DNA of 64,000 nt, taken from NCBI RefSeq assembly GCF_000717715.1, contig NZ_JOAI01000023.1:62001-126000 (forward strand). The letters are read 5' to 3'. The stretch is from Streptomyces sp. NRRL B-24484 (GTDB lineage: Bacteria > Actinomycetota > Actinomycetes > Streptomycetales > Streptomycetaceae). A program made the position numbers and the translations under genes. This document shows, one piece after another, positions 24,695 through 33,677 of this stretch (position 1 is the first letter of the stretch; the number at the start of each line of letters is the position of its first letter). The notes beneath the pieces are model-generated. The model did no database searches, had not been told where the DNA came from, and saw only the letters and a program-made list of their open reading frames with translations.

Positions 24695-27600
24695 TCAGAG
24701 CGTGGCCGCCGCGGCGTCCATCGCCTTGAGGATGCGCTTCTCCGAGACGGGCGCCGGCGTGCCCAGCCCCTGGGCGAAGAAGCTCACCCGCAGCTCCTCG
24801 ATCATCCAGCGGACCGCCCGGACCTCCGGCGACGGCCGACGGCCCTCCGGCACCCGGGCCAGCAGCTCCCCGTAGGCCTGCTGGACGGCCTGCACCTTCA
24901 GCAGGTTCTGGGCGTCCCGCTGCGGGTGGTCCGGCAGCGCCTCCAGCCGGCGGTCCACCGCCAGCAGGTAGCGCTTCAGGTCCGGCAGCCGCTGCCAGCC
25001 CGTCCCGGTCACGAAGCCCGGGTGCACCAGCGAGGCCAGGTGCAGCCGGACGTCGTTGACCGCGTTGAGCAGCACCGGGCTGGAGACCGACTTCAACCGG
25101 GTCGACGCCCGGTGGAAGGCGATCAGCGCCGTCGCGGTCTTCAGCGTGGTGTCCGCCGACAGCTCGTACAGGTCCGCCCGGACCTTGTCGAACAGCGCGG
25201 TGAACGCCGCCTCGTCCCAGGCCGGTCCGCCGTTCAGCTCCATCAGCCGGTCGACCGACGCCCCGACCACGTCCTCGAACAGCGCGGGGATCGACCCGTG
25301 CGGGTTGTACGAGAGGGCGAGCTTCGCCTGGTTGCCCAGCCGGCCCTGGATCGACTTCGCCGGGGAGTTCACCCGGAGCATCAGCAGCCGGCGGGTGCCC
25401 GCCCACATCGCCTGCTCCTGGGCCTCAGGGGTGTCGAACAGCCGCACCGCCACCGAGTCGCCCTCGTCCACCAGCGCCGGGTACGCCCGCACCGAGTGGC
25501 CGCGCGAGCGCTGCTCGAAGGTCCGCTGCAGCACCGGCAGCCCGGCCGGCCAGGCGGTCAGCCCGGTCTGCTCGATGCCCCGGCCGGAGGCGGCGCTGGA
25601 CAGCGTCGCCGACAGCTTCGGCTGCAGCGACCGGCGCAGCTCCTCCAGGTCCTTGGACTCGGCGAGCTTCTTGCGGCCGTCGACCACCCGGAAGGTGACC
25701 TTGAGGTGGTCCGGTACCCGCTCGTCGTCCCAGGCCTCCGGCGGGATCACCACCCCGCCCATCCGGTGCAGGATCCGCTCCAGGGTCGGCAGCAGCGGCT
25801 CCTGGCGGTCCTTCACCTGCCGCAGCGCGGCCGCCGCGAAGTCCGGCGCCGGCACGAAGTTGCGCCGGACCGCCTTCGGCAGCGAGCGGATGTAGGCGGT
25901 GACCAGCTCGGCCCGCAGGCCCGGGATCTGCCAGTCGAAGCCCTCGTCGGTGACCTGGTTGAGCACCGGCAGCGGGATGTGCACGGTGACGCCGTCCGCG
26001 TCGCTGCCCGGCTCGAACTGGTAGGTCAGCAGGAAGCGCAGCGCGCCCTGCTGCCAGTGGTCCGGGTAGTCGGCCTCGGTGACGCCGTCGGCCGACTCGT
26101 TGATGAGCATCGACTTCTCGAAGTTCAGCAGGTCCGGCTGCTCGTGCCGGGCCTTCTTCCACCAGGAGTCGAAGTGCCGGGTGGAGACGATCCCCTCCGG
26201 CAGCCGGGCGTCGTAGAAGTCGAACAGGGTCTGGTCGTCCACCAGGATGTCCCGGCGGCGGGCCCGGTTCTCCAGCTCCTCGACCTCGCCCAGCAGCTTG
26301 CGGTTCTCCGCGAAGAAGCGGTGGTGGGTCTCCCAGTCGCCCTCGACCAGGGCGTTGCGGATGAACAGCTCGCGGCACAGCTCCGGGTCGATCCGGCCGT
26401 AGTTCACCTTGCGCTGGGCGACGACCGGCATCCCGTACAGGGTCACCTTCTCGTACGCCAGCACCGCGCCGGCCTTCTTCTCCCAGTGCGGCTCGCTGTA
26501 CGACCGCTTGATCAGGTGGGCGGCCAGCGGCTCCACCCACTCGGGCTCGATCTTCGCGTTGATCCGCGCCCACAGCCGCGAGGTCTCCACCAGCTCGGCG
26601 GACATCACCCAGCGCGGCGGCTTCTTGAACAGGCCCGACCCGGGGAAGACCGCGAACCGGGCGCCGCGGGCGCCGCCGTACTCGCGCTTCTCCACGTCGA
26701 ACAGGCCGATGTGCGAGAGCAGGCCGGACAGCAGCGCCTGGTGGATCCGGTCCGCGTCCGGCTCGGCGTCCTCGTGGGGCTCGTCGATCGTCACGCCGAG
26801 CTGCTTGGCGACCGTCCGCAGCTGGACGTAGACGTCCTGCCACTCGCGTATCCGCAGGTAGTTGAGGAACTCGGTCTTGCACATCCGGCGGAAGGCCGAG
26901 GAGGAGAGCTCCCGCTGCTGCTCCCTGACGTAGCGCCACATCGCCAGATAGGAGAGGAAGTCCGAGGTCTCGGAGTTGAACCGGCGGTGCCGGTCGTCGG
27001 CGGCCTGGCGCTTCTCGGCCGGCCGCTCGCGCGGGTCCTGGATGGACAGCGCGGCGGCGATCACCATGACGTCGCGGACGCAGCCGAGCCGGTCCGCCTC
27101 CAGCACCATCCGGGCCATCCGCGGGTCCACCGGAAGCTGGGCCAGCTTGCGGCCGAGCGGGGTGAGCCGGTTGCGGTGGTCCTTCTCCGTCGGGTCGAGC
27201 GCGCCCAGCTCGTGCAGCAGGCTGACGCCGTCCTTGATGTTCCGCGAGTCCGGCGGGTCCAGGAACGGGAAGGCCGCGATGTCGCCCAGGCCCGCCGCCG
27301 TCATCTGCAGGATGACCGAGGCCAGGTTGGTGCGCAGGATCTCCGCGTCGGTGAACTCCGGACGGGAGAGGAAGTCCTCCTCGGAGTACAACCGGATGCA
27401 GATGCCGTCCGAGGTGCGGCCGCAGCGGCCCTTGCGCTGGTTGGCGCTGGCCTGGCTGATCGCCTCGATCGGCAGCCGCTGCACCTTGGTGCGGTGGCTG
27501 TAGCGGGAGATCCGGGCGGTGCCCGGGTCCACCACGTACTTGATGCCCGGCACGGTCAGCGAGGTCTCGGCGACGTTGGTGGCGAGCACCACGCGCCGGC

Positions 27601-28660
27601 TGTTCGACCGCTGGAAGACCTTGTGCTGTTCGGCCGAGGAGAGCCGGGCGTAGAGCGGCAGCACCTCGGTGGACTTCAGCTTCATCCGGTTCAGCGCGTC
27701 CGCGGTGTCGCGGATCTCCCGCTCGCCGGAGAGGAAGACCAGGACGTCGCCCGGGCCCTCCGCCTGGAGCTCCTCCACCGCGTCGCAGATCGCCTGGACC
27801 TGGTCGCGGTCCCGGTCGACCTCGTCCTCCTCGGCGCCTTCTTCGAGGATCGGACGGTAGCGGACCTCGACCGGGTAGGTGCGGCCGGAGACCTCGACGA
27901 TCGGGGCGTCGCCGAAGTGGGCGGCGAAGCGCTCCGGGTCGATCGTCGCGGAGGTGATCACGACCTTGAGGTCGGGGCGGCGCGGCAGCAGCTGCTTGAG
28001 GTAGCCGAGCAGGAAGTCGATGTTGAGGCTGCGCTCGTGCGCCTCGTCGATGATCAGCGTGTCGTACTGGCGCAGCTCGCGGTCGGTCTGGATCTCCGCG
28101 AGCAGGATGCCGTCGGTCATCAGCTTGACCAGGGTGTCCTGGCCGACCTGGTCGGTGAACCGGACCTTCCAGCCGACCGCCTCGCCCAGCGGCGTCGCCA
28201 GCTCCTCGGCCACCCGTTCGGCGACCGTGCGGGCCGCGATCCGGCGCGGCTGGGTGTGGCCGACCAGGCCCTTCACCCCGCGGCCCAGCTCCAGGCAGAT
28301 CTTCGGGATCTGGGTGGTCTTGCCGGAGCCGGTCTCGCCCGCGACGATCACCACCTGGTGGTCCCGGATCGCCGCCAGGATCTCGTCCTTCTTCTGGCTG
28401 ACCGGCAGCTCCTGCGGGTAGCCGATCTCCGGCACCGCGGCGCGGCGCTGTTCGACCCGGAGCTCGGCCTTCGCGATCTCGGCGGCCAGCTCGTCGGCGA
28501 TCTTCTGCCGGGCCTCCGGGCTGCGCACCCGTCGGGTGCCGTCCAGCCGCCGGCCGATCCGCTGCTGGTCGCGGAGCATCAGCTCGGGCAGCCGGGCGGC
28601 CAGCTCCGCGATGTCGGGGGCATCGGCGGACCGGGCTACGGGAGAACTCACTGCGGGCAT
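24695..28660 (-). CDS. hrpA: ATP-dependent RNA helicase HrpA (DEAH family)
   Basis: A 1321-residue DEAH-box helicase. Motif I GETGSGKTTQIPK, motif II DEAHERS, motif III SATID, motif V/VI regions TNVAETSLTVPG and SQASANQRKGRCGR are intact, followed by the HA2 and OB-fold regions and the long C-terminal HrpA extension (DUF3418). It unwinds RNA and is linked to mRNA processing and rescue of stalled ribosomes in other bacteria. Start is uncertain: ATG 28658-28660 has AGAGGG immediately before it, so the GTG three codons later may be used. Upstream extension (MRRPAPPCESRG) is unlikely. Confidence 0.96.
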   Translation of the reverse strand: MPAVSSPVARSADAPDIAELAARLPELMLRDQQRIGRRLDGTRRVRSPEARQKIADELAAEIAKAELRVEQRRAAVPEIGYPQELPVSQKKDEILAAIRDHQVVIVAGETGSGKTTQIPKICLELGRGVKGLVGHTQPRRIAARTVAERVAEELATPLGEAVGWKVRFTDQVGQDTLVKLMTDGILLAEIQTDRELRQYDTLIIDEAHERSLNIDFLLGYLKQLLPRRPDLKVVITSATIDPERFAAHFGDAPIVEVSGRTYPVEVRYRPILEEGAEEDEVDRDRDQVQAICDAVEELQAEGPGDVLVFLSGEREIRDTADALNRMKLKSTEVLPLYARLSSAEQHKVFQRSNSRRVVLATNVAETSLTVPGIKYVVDPGTARISRYSHRTKVQRLPIEAISQASANQRKGRCGRTSDGICIRLYSEEDFLSRPEFTDAEILRTNLASVILQMTAAGLGDIAAFPFLDPPDSRNIKDGVSLLHELGALDPTEKDHRNRLTPLGRKLAQLPVDPRMARMVLEADRLGCVRDVMVIAAALSIQDPRERPAEKRQAADDRHRRFNSETSDFLSYLAMWRYVREQQRELSSSAFRRMCKTEFLNYLRIREWQDVYVQLRTVAKQLGVTIDEPHEDAEPDADRIHQALLSGLLSHIGLFDVEKREYGGARGARFAVFPGSGLFKKPPRWVMSAELVETSRLWARINAKIEPEWVEPLAAHLIKRSYSEPHWEKKAGAVLAYEKVTLYGMPVVAQRKVNYGRIDPELCRELFIRNALVEGDWETHHRFFAENRKLLGEVEELENRARRRDILVDDQTLFDFYDARLPEGIVSTRHFDSWWKKARHEQPDLLNFEKSMLINESADGVTEADYPDHWQQGALRFLLTYQFEPGSDADGVTVHIPLPVLNQVTDEGFDWQIPGLRAELVTAYIRSLPKAVRRNFVPAPDFAAAALRQVKDRQEPLLPTLERILHRMGGVVIPPEAWDDERVPDHLKVTFRVVDGRKKLAESKDLEELRRSLQPKLSATLSSAASGRGIEQTGLTAWPAGLPVLQRTFEQRSRGHSVRAYPALVDEGDSVAVRLFDTPEAQEQAMWAGTRRLLMLRVNSPAKSIQGRLGNQAKLALSYNPHGSIPALFEDVVGASVDRLMELNGGPAWDEAAFTALFDKVRADLYELSADTTLKTATALIAFHRASTRLKSVSSPVLLNAVNDVRLHLASLVHPGFVTGTGWQRLPDLKRYLLAVDRRLEALPDHPQRDAQNLLKVQAVQQAYGELLARVPEGRRPSPEVRAVRWMIEELRVSFFAQGLGTPAPVSEKRILKAMDAAAATL

Positions 28661-28886
28661 CCCTCTAGATTCGCAAGGAGGCGCGGGGCGGCGCACCTCG
28701 GTTTTCGAGCCCCTCCAGTGTCACAGCCCCGGCCCGCGATCTGCGAACGGCCCGGCGACGGGCCGCCCGGCCGGCTCACCCGCGTGGCGCGCACCGCGGC
28801 TCACGGGCCGCTTCGGGCGCCCGTTCGAGCCTGTTCGAGGGGTCGGTAGGGTGCTCGGACCAGGCACGACGATCGAGGGGGAGACC

Positions 28887-29687
28887 GTGGCCGGTGAGTT
28901 CGACGCGCACGAGCGACGGATGTGGGAGGGCAAGGCCGTTCCGTACCAGCGCACCTTCGCGGGGCTCTGCGGGGCCGCGGTGCCCGAGCTGGTGGCCGCC
29001 GCCGGGGTGGGTCCGGGGGCGGCGGTGCTGGACGTCGGCACCGGGCCGGGGACGGCCGCCGCGGCCGCGGTGCGGCTCGGCGCGCGGGTCACCGCGGTGG
29101 ACGCCGAGCCCGGGATGGTGGCGCTGGCCGCGGAGAACGTGCCCGCGGCGGACGTGCGGCACGCCGTCCTGCCCGTGCTGCCCTTCGCGGACGCCTCCTT
29201 CGACGCGGTGGTGGCCAACTTCGTGATCAACCACGTGGAGGACCCGGCGGCCGCCCTGGCCGAGCTGCGGCGGGTCACCCGCCCCGGCGGGCGGATCGCC
29301 GTCACCGTCTGGGCGGCGGTCGGCAACACCGCCCTCGGCCTCTTCGCCGAGGCGCTGGACGCCGCCGGGGCCGTCCGCCCGGCCTTCCCCCCGCTGCCGG
29401 TCGACTTCGACCGGACGCCGGAGGGCCTGGCCGGGCTGCTGGCCGGCGCGGGATGGCGGAACCCGGAGGGCCGGCACCTGGCCTGGACCCACCGGGTCTC
29501 CCCCGAGGAGTTCTGGCAGGGGCCGGCCTCCGGCATCGCCAACCTCGGGCTGGTGATCACCGGACTGCCGCCCGCGACCGCGGCCCTGGTGAAGCAGCAC
29601 TACGACCGGATCGCCGGCGGACGCACGGACGGGGACGGGCTGCTGGCCCTGCCGGCGGCGGCCGTTCTCGCCGTCGCCCGCCGCTGA
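28887..29687 (+). CDS. SAM-dependent methyltransferase
   Basis: A 266-residue class I methyltransferase. Motif I AAVLDVGTGPGTAAAAAVRL, an acidic end to strand 2 (VTAVDAEPGMVALA), and the LPFADASFDAVVANFVINHV region match the Methyltransf_11/25 fold. The C-terminal lid ends in SPEEFWQGPASGIANLGLVI. Substrate is unknown. GTG 28887 follows GAGGGGGA, and the gene starts about 230 bp from the divergent hrpA start. It is followed at 74 bp by the WXG100-like gene but is probably unrelated. Confidence 0.9.
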   Translation: MAGEFDAHERRMWEGKAVPYQRTFAGLCGAAVPELVAAAGVGPGAAVLDVGTGPGTAAAAAVRLGARVTAVDAEPGMVALAAENVPAADVRHAVLPVLPFADASFDAVVANFVINHVEDPAAALAELRRVTRPGGRIAVTVWAAVGNTALGLFAEALDAAGAVRPAFPPLPVDFDRTPEGLAGLLAGAGWRNPEGRHLAWTHRVSPEEFWQGPASGIANLGLVITGLPPATAALVKQHYDRIAGGRTDGDGLLALPAAAVLAVARR

Positions 29688-29761
29688 CCGGGCTCGCCCG
29701 GTCGGCTAGCCTTTTGACCGACTATCAGCCTGTAGTGCAAGAGAAGCATGGGGGAACGGCT

Positions 29762-30106
29762 GTGGGACTGTGGGACGACGTCAAGGACCTCGGGAGCGCG
29801 GCGGTCAACGTCGTCGAGGACGTGTTCTGGGCTCCGACCAAGATTGCCAAGTGGGTGCTCGGCGAGATGTTCGGCGACCCTGACGCCGAACTGGAGAAGT
29901 ACGCCGCCGAGCTGCAGCAGATGGGCAAGGACGTCGAGGCGTTCGGCAAGGAGATCAGCACCGCGCTGAGCCACCTCACCTGGCACGGACCTGCCTCCGA
30001 CGCCTTCGTCGCGCACGCGCAGAACCGGGTGAAGGAACTCAACACCGTCGCCGACGAGCTCGACGAGCTCGGCAAGGCGATCAAGGGCCTCGCCGACGCC
30101 TTCTGA
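29762..30106 (+). CDS. WXG100-like small secreted protein
   Basis: A 114-residue helical protein. Two long helices (AELEKYAAELQQMGKDVEAF and AQNRVKELNTVADELDELGK) flank a turn with HLTWHGPASDAFVAHAQ, the W-x-G-type hairpin of the WXG100/ESAT-6 family. These are substrates or partners of type VII (ESX) secretion. An amphipathic region precedes it (NVVEDVFWAPTKIAKWVLGE). GTG start behind GGGGGAA. It lies 62 bp before the NlpC/P60 gene, the usual partner arrangement. Confidence 0.75.
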   Translation: MGLWDDVKDLGSAAVNVVEDVFWAPTKIAKWVLGEMFGDPDAELEKYAAELQQMGKDVEAFGKEISTALSHLTWHGPASDAFVAHAQNRVKELNTVADELDELGKAIKGLADAF

Positions 30107-30168
30107 CCGGCCGTCGCACCACCCACCGTCCCAGGCACGTACCAGCAGGCACGAGGAGACACCGCGCC

Positions 30169-31308
30169 ATGGCCGATCAGTTCGGCGTCCAGCTGCAGGA
30201 GCTGGCGAAGATCCAGAGCGACTTCCAGAAGATCAACGCCAAGATGACGGAGATGAGCCAGCGGGTCGGGGCCATCAAGAACGCCGTCGCCAAGGCCGCC
30301 GCGACCGACCTGAGCGCCGGCGGGCTGCTCGGCGTCGCGAACTTCTTCGCGGTTGCCGCCCAGGTGGCCTCCAAGGTCAAGGACATCTCCGACCGGGCCG
30401 ACGCCCTGGAGAAGACCAAGAAGCAGCTCACCGAGGAGCTCGGCCAGGACGCCGAGAAGATCAAGAAGGTCCTCGCCGAGTACAAGGAGATCGAGCGCAA
30501 GATCGAGGAGGCGCTCAAGAAGCCCCACGCGGGCCAGGAGCAGCCCAAGGGCCCGCACACCGGCATCGACGGCACCGGGGGCGGCGGCAGCGGCAGCGGG
30601 AACCACGGCGGCGGAGGCCAGACGGGCGGCGGCGGCCACACCGGCGGGGGCGGGCAGACCGGCGGTGGCGGCCACACCGGTGGCGGCGGCAACCACGGCG
30701 GCTCCGACGACTCGGGCAGCGACGGCAGCGGCATCAGCACCAGGCCCGGCGGCCGCCACGACGGCCCGAAGATCAAGGACCGCAGCCGCGGCGACTGGCA
30801 GACCCACATCATCAACGGCTCCGGCTGGGACTCCTGGAGCGACCACTGGCACCGCCACAACGGCCAGGGCGTCGGCCCCAAGGACCAGCCGATCCTCGAC
30901 GGCGCCTCCGACGAGCGGAAGGCGATGGTCGACCGGGCGATGGAGCGGGTCAACCGCAAGCTCGGCTACAGCCAGGGCGCCGAGACCAACGGCTACCGCG
31001 TCGACTGCTCCGGCTTCGTCTCCGCGGCGTGGGGCCTGCCCGGGCCCGGCACCACCACCGGCCCGCTGATCAGCGAGAGCGGCGGCATCGCCCACCACAT
31101 CTCCAAGAGCGCGATGCTGCCCGGCGACGCCATGGTCGTCCACCAGGCCCACGGCGAGCAGCACGTCGTGCTGTTCGGCGGCTGGGCGGACAAGGCGCAC
31201 ACCCGGATGGTCATCCTGGAGGACAACGGCAGCCTCGGCTGCGTCTCCCGCGAGGTCCCGCTCTCCAAGTACGCGGAGTACACCGCCGTCCGCAAGAACG
31301 GCATGTGA
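30169..31308 (+). CDS. NlpC/P60 peptidase with WXG-like N terminus and Gly-rich linker
   Basis: A 379-residue protein in three parts. Residues 1-120 are helical and coiled-coil-like with no signal peptide (MADQFGVQLQELAKIQSDFQ, GAIKNAVAKAAATDLSAGG), a type VII-style N terminus. Residues about 125-200 are a low-complexity Gly/His/Thr/Gln linker (repeats of GGGGHTGGGGQT). The C-terminal 140 residues are an NlpC/P60-type domain: catalytic Cys in RVDCSGFVSAAWGL, then MLPGDAMVVHQAHGEQHVVL with the catalytic His region. It would cleave peptidoglycan peptides or act as a toxin. No immunity gene is obvious. Confidence 0.8.
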   Translation: MADQFGVQLQELAKIQSDFQKINAKMTEMSQRVGAIKNAVAKAAATDLSAGGLLGVANFFAVAAQVASKVKDISDRADALEKTKKQLTEELGQDAEKIKKVLAEYKEIERKIEEALKKPHAGQEQPKGPHTGIDGTGGGGSGSGNHGGGGQTGGGGHTGGGGQTGGGGHTGGGGNHGGSDDSGSDGSGISTRPGGRHDGPKIKDRSRGDWQTHIINGSGWDSWSDHWHRHNGQGVGPKDQPILDGASDERKAMVDRAMERVNRKLGYSQGAETNGYRVDCSGFVSAAWGLPGPGTTTGPLISESGGIAHHISKSAMLPGDAMVVHQAHGEQHVVLFGGWADKAHTRMVILEDNGSLGCVSREVPLSKYAEYTAVRKNGM

Positions 31309-31373
31309 CCGGCCCGGCGGGCCCCGGCGGTGCACCACCGCGGGGGCCCGCCGGCTTCCGGCCAGGAGCTGAG

Positions 31374-31420
31374 GGTCAGGACCTCCCGGTCATGAGTCCA
31401 AGGTCAGGACCTCCCGGTCA
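31374..31420. repeat. 19-bp direct repeat, two copies
   Basis: GGTCAGGACCTCCCGGTCA occurs at 31374-31392 and again at 31402-31420, period 28 bp, between the NlpC/P60 gene and the converging lipoprotein gene and overlapping the latter's last codon. Origin is probably a tandem duplication. Confidence 0.8.
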
Positions 31421-32041
31421 GGAGCTCCAGGTCTCCTTCAGCGAGGTGATCGCGCCCTTCGCGTCCACCGTGTACTCGTACAGGTCCTGGTAGCAGAAGT
31501 AGCCCTTGGGCAGGCTGTCCGGGTCGGTCGCGTGGTTGCTCTCGGCGCAGGTCTTCACGTGCGCCAGGCCGTCGCCCGCGGTGCCCGAGCGCACGGCGAC
31601 GGTCTTCGCCTTCAGGCTCTCGTCCGTGTAGACGGTGATCTTCGCGTCGGATGCGACGGTGTAGGGCTTCGGCTTCTCGTCCGGGTTGAAGAAGAGGCCG
31701 TTGGGGCTGCAGTTCGCCTCGACGGAGTCCGCCGTCAGCTTGCCGAGGCCCTTGTCGACCGTACGGACCCGGACGACCTTGTGGGTCTTGAAGTACTCCT
31801 TGCAGTTCGGACCGCGGCCGCCGTTGTCGGCGTCCGCGGCGCCGGTGGCCGCGGACGACGCCTTGCCGGCCGGGGCGGTGGCGGCGGGCTCGGACCCGGT
31901 CGCCGGGGCGGACGGCGCGGCGGCCGCCTTGCTCGGCGCGGCGACCGCGTTGTCGCCCGTGGAATCCTCCGGGCCGCAGGCGGCCGCACCGAAGGCGGTC
32001 GCGACGAGGAGAGCGGCAACGGCCGCAGGACGGATGCGCAT
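31418..32041 (-). CDS. Secreted lipoprotein of unknown function
   Basis: A 207-residue protein with a lipoprotein signal (MRIRPAAVAALLVATAFGAAAC, Cys at residue 22 modified), then an Ala/Pro/Ser/Thr-rich linker of about 50 residues and a globular C-terminal domain with four cysteines (GPNCKEYFKTH, EANCSPNGLF, VKTCAESNHA, YFCYQDLYEY), likely two disulfides. The ATG at 32039-32041 has AGGGGGAAG upstream. It is convergent with the NlpC/P60 gene. Family not recognised. Confidence 0.8.
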   Translation of the reverse strand: MRIRPAAVAALLVATAFGAAACGPEDSTGDNAVAAPSKAAAAPSAPATGSEPAATAPAGKASSAATGAADADNGGRGPNCKEYFKTHKVVRVRTVDKGLGKLTADSVEANCSPNGLFFNPDEKPKPYTVASDAKITVYTDESLKAKTVAVRSGTAGDGLAHVKTCAESNHATDPDSLPKGYFCYQDLYEYTVDAKGAITSLKETWSS

Positions 32042-32210
32042 GGCGGACTTCCCCCTGGACGAATCTGGCGCGGCCCGCCGTTGACACCGGCCGGCCGTCC
32101 CCCGGGCCGCGGCGGTCTGCACGCGGCCATCCCGCGGAGCCTACTGGCAGCCACCGACCCAGCTGCGCCGTGCCGGTGCGGCTCCTGTCACACCGTCGGC
32201 TGACGAAGCC

Positions 32211-32771
32211 TCATGTCCGGGCGTCCGGCCTCAGCCGGTCGCGCAGTTCGCGCAGCCGGTCCGCGGGGGCGCCCAGGCCGTTGATCCGCTGCCGGGCGGC
32301 CTCGCTGCGCGGGCGGTGGTGCCCCGCGAACGCCAGGTTCGCCGACTGGTGCAGCATCCACTGGTGGTACGCCACCAGCCGGATCGCCAGGTCGCGGACA
32401 CCCGCCAGTTCGCCGTCCGCGGGCAGCGCCCGAAGCCAGCCCGCCAGCCTCCCGTACCGGACGGCCTGCCGGGACAGCAGCTCCGCAAGGCCCGGCGGCA
32501 CCGGGCCCGGCTCCCCGCAGACGGCGAGGGCGCGGTCCGCCGCGGCCTGCTCCGCCACCGCCGCGTCCAGCACCGCCAGCAGGGCGGCGGCCTGCGCGTC
32601 CAGGTCCGGCGGCCGGTTCCCGGAGTCCGGCAGCGGGCGGCCGCGGCCCCGTCCGAGCCCGCCGGCCAGCCTGCGGAGCACCGTCGAGGGGCCGCGCCGG
32701 GGGGCTGCCGGGGCTGAGGACACGGGCACCTCCGGGCCGGGGGCGGACGGCGGACCGCCGGCCGCGGTCAC
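32211..32771 (-). CDS. Hypothetical helical protein
   Basis: A 186-residue protein, GTG start. The first 55 residues are Pro/Arg/Gly-rich and probably disordered; the rest is helical with ALLAVLDAAVAEQAAADRAL, AVRYGRLAGWLRALPADGEL and a conserved-looking AIRLVAYHQWMLHQSANLAF. No domain is recognised. It ends a leftward group behind the MpaB-like gene but is separated from it by 120 bp. Confidence 0.55.
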   Translation of the reverse strand: MTAAGGPPSAPGPEVPVSSAPAAPRRGPSTVLRRLAGGLGRGRGRPLPDSGNRPPDLDAQAAALLAVLDAAVAEQAAADRALAVCGEPGPVPPGLAELLSRQAVRYGRLAGWLRALPADGELAGVRDLAIRLVAYHQWMLHQSANLAFAGHHRPRSEAARQRINGLGAPADRLRELRDRLRPDART

Positions 32772-32891
32772 GGCCGGTCCCGTTCCACCGCGCCGGAGCG
32801 CCCGGCGTGCACCTCCAGTGTGCGCCCGGCCCGGCCGCCGCGGGCTTCGGCTGCGGCGGCCGGGGTGCGGAGGCGGGTGGGGGCGGCCCGG

Positions 32892-33677
32892 TCAGGGCGT
32901 GCGGCGGCGGGCGGCCGCGGCGCGCAGACGCAGGGCGGCAGTGACCGCGGTGCGGACGGGCGCGGGGGGCCGTGGCGCGCCGAGGGAGGCGCGCAGCGGC
33001 TCGTCCAGCAGGGCGGCGGCCAGGACGGGGGCGAGCGGTGCCAGCGGGCCCGGGAGGCGGGAGGCGAGCAGGCCGCGGGCCGACGCCCACAGCTCCCGGG
33101 CCTGCGGGGAGGGCGCGAAGCGGCGGCGTTCGACCCCGCGCATCCACTGCTCGGTGCCCGTGAGGTCGCCGCCGGGCGGCTCGGGCAGGCCGAGCGCCTC
33201 CGCGAGCTCCAGGTGGAAGGCGTACGCGGCGTCCCGTTCCGGCGCGGTGGGCCGCCACGGGCCGTGCTCGTCCATGAAGCGCAGCGGGCAGACGGTGAAG
33301 CAGGCCAGGACGTAGTGCATCAGCTCGGGCGTGATGCCGGGGCGGTCGTGGACCCGGCGCAGCCCGTCCACCACCCGGCGGCCCTCGGCACTGCCGGGGC
33401 CCTGCCCGATCAGGGTGAACATGGCCGCGCCGGTGGCCTTGGCCCGGCTCTTCGGCTGCCCGGTCACCCGGCCGGTGCCGTGCAGCACGGCGGCGATCTC
33501 GGGAATGCCGAAGGTCCGGACGAAGCCCAGGGTCAGCCCGACCCGGGACTCCTCCGGCATCACCTCCAGCACCAGCCGCGCGTAGGGATCGCGGGCGCCG
33601 GCCGGGGCCTGCGTCTCGTCGGGCGGCCGGGCGTCCTCGGACGGCTGCGCGCCGCCGGGCGGGCGTGCGCCGCTCAC
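32892..33677 (-). CDS. MpaB-like oxygenase family protein (DUF2236)
   Basis: A 261-residue protein. The core resembles the ER-bound oxygenase mpaB/rubber oxygenase (DUF2236) family: LGFVRTFGIPEIAAVLHGTG, RAKATGAAMFTLIGQG, ELMHYVLACFTVCPLRFMDE and DAAYAFHLELAEALGLPEPP. Some family members bind haem; the expected histidine in ELMHY is present. GTG 33675-33677 overlaps the stop of the upstream membrane gene, so it belongs to that operon. Substrate unknown. Confidence 0.7.
   Translation of the reverse strand: MSGARPPGGAQPSEDARPPDETQAPAGARDPYARLVLEVMPEESRVGLTLGFVRTFGIPEIAAVLHGTGRVTGQPKSRAKATGAAMFTLIGQGPGSAEGRRVVDGLRRVHDRPGITPELMHYVLACFTVCPLRFMDEHGPWRPTAPERDAAYAFHLELAEALGLPEPPGGDLTGTEQWMRGVERRRFAPSPQARELWASARGLLASRLPGPLAPLAPVLAAALLDEPLRASLGAPRPPAPVRTAVTAALRLRAAAARRRTP

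Noticed and set aside
24926..28849. 1307-codon plus-strand frame opposite hrpA
   Set aside because: It is the antisense shadow of a clear DEAH helicase, with composition typical of reversed high-GC coding sequence.
30580..30730. CRISPR-like array in the Gly-rich region
   Set aside because: The repeats encode the Gly/His/Gln linker in frame and lack uniform spacers.
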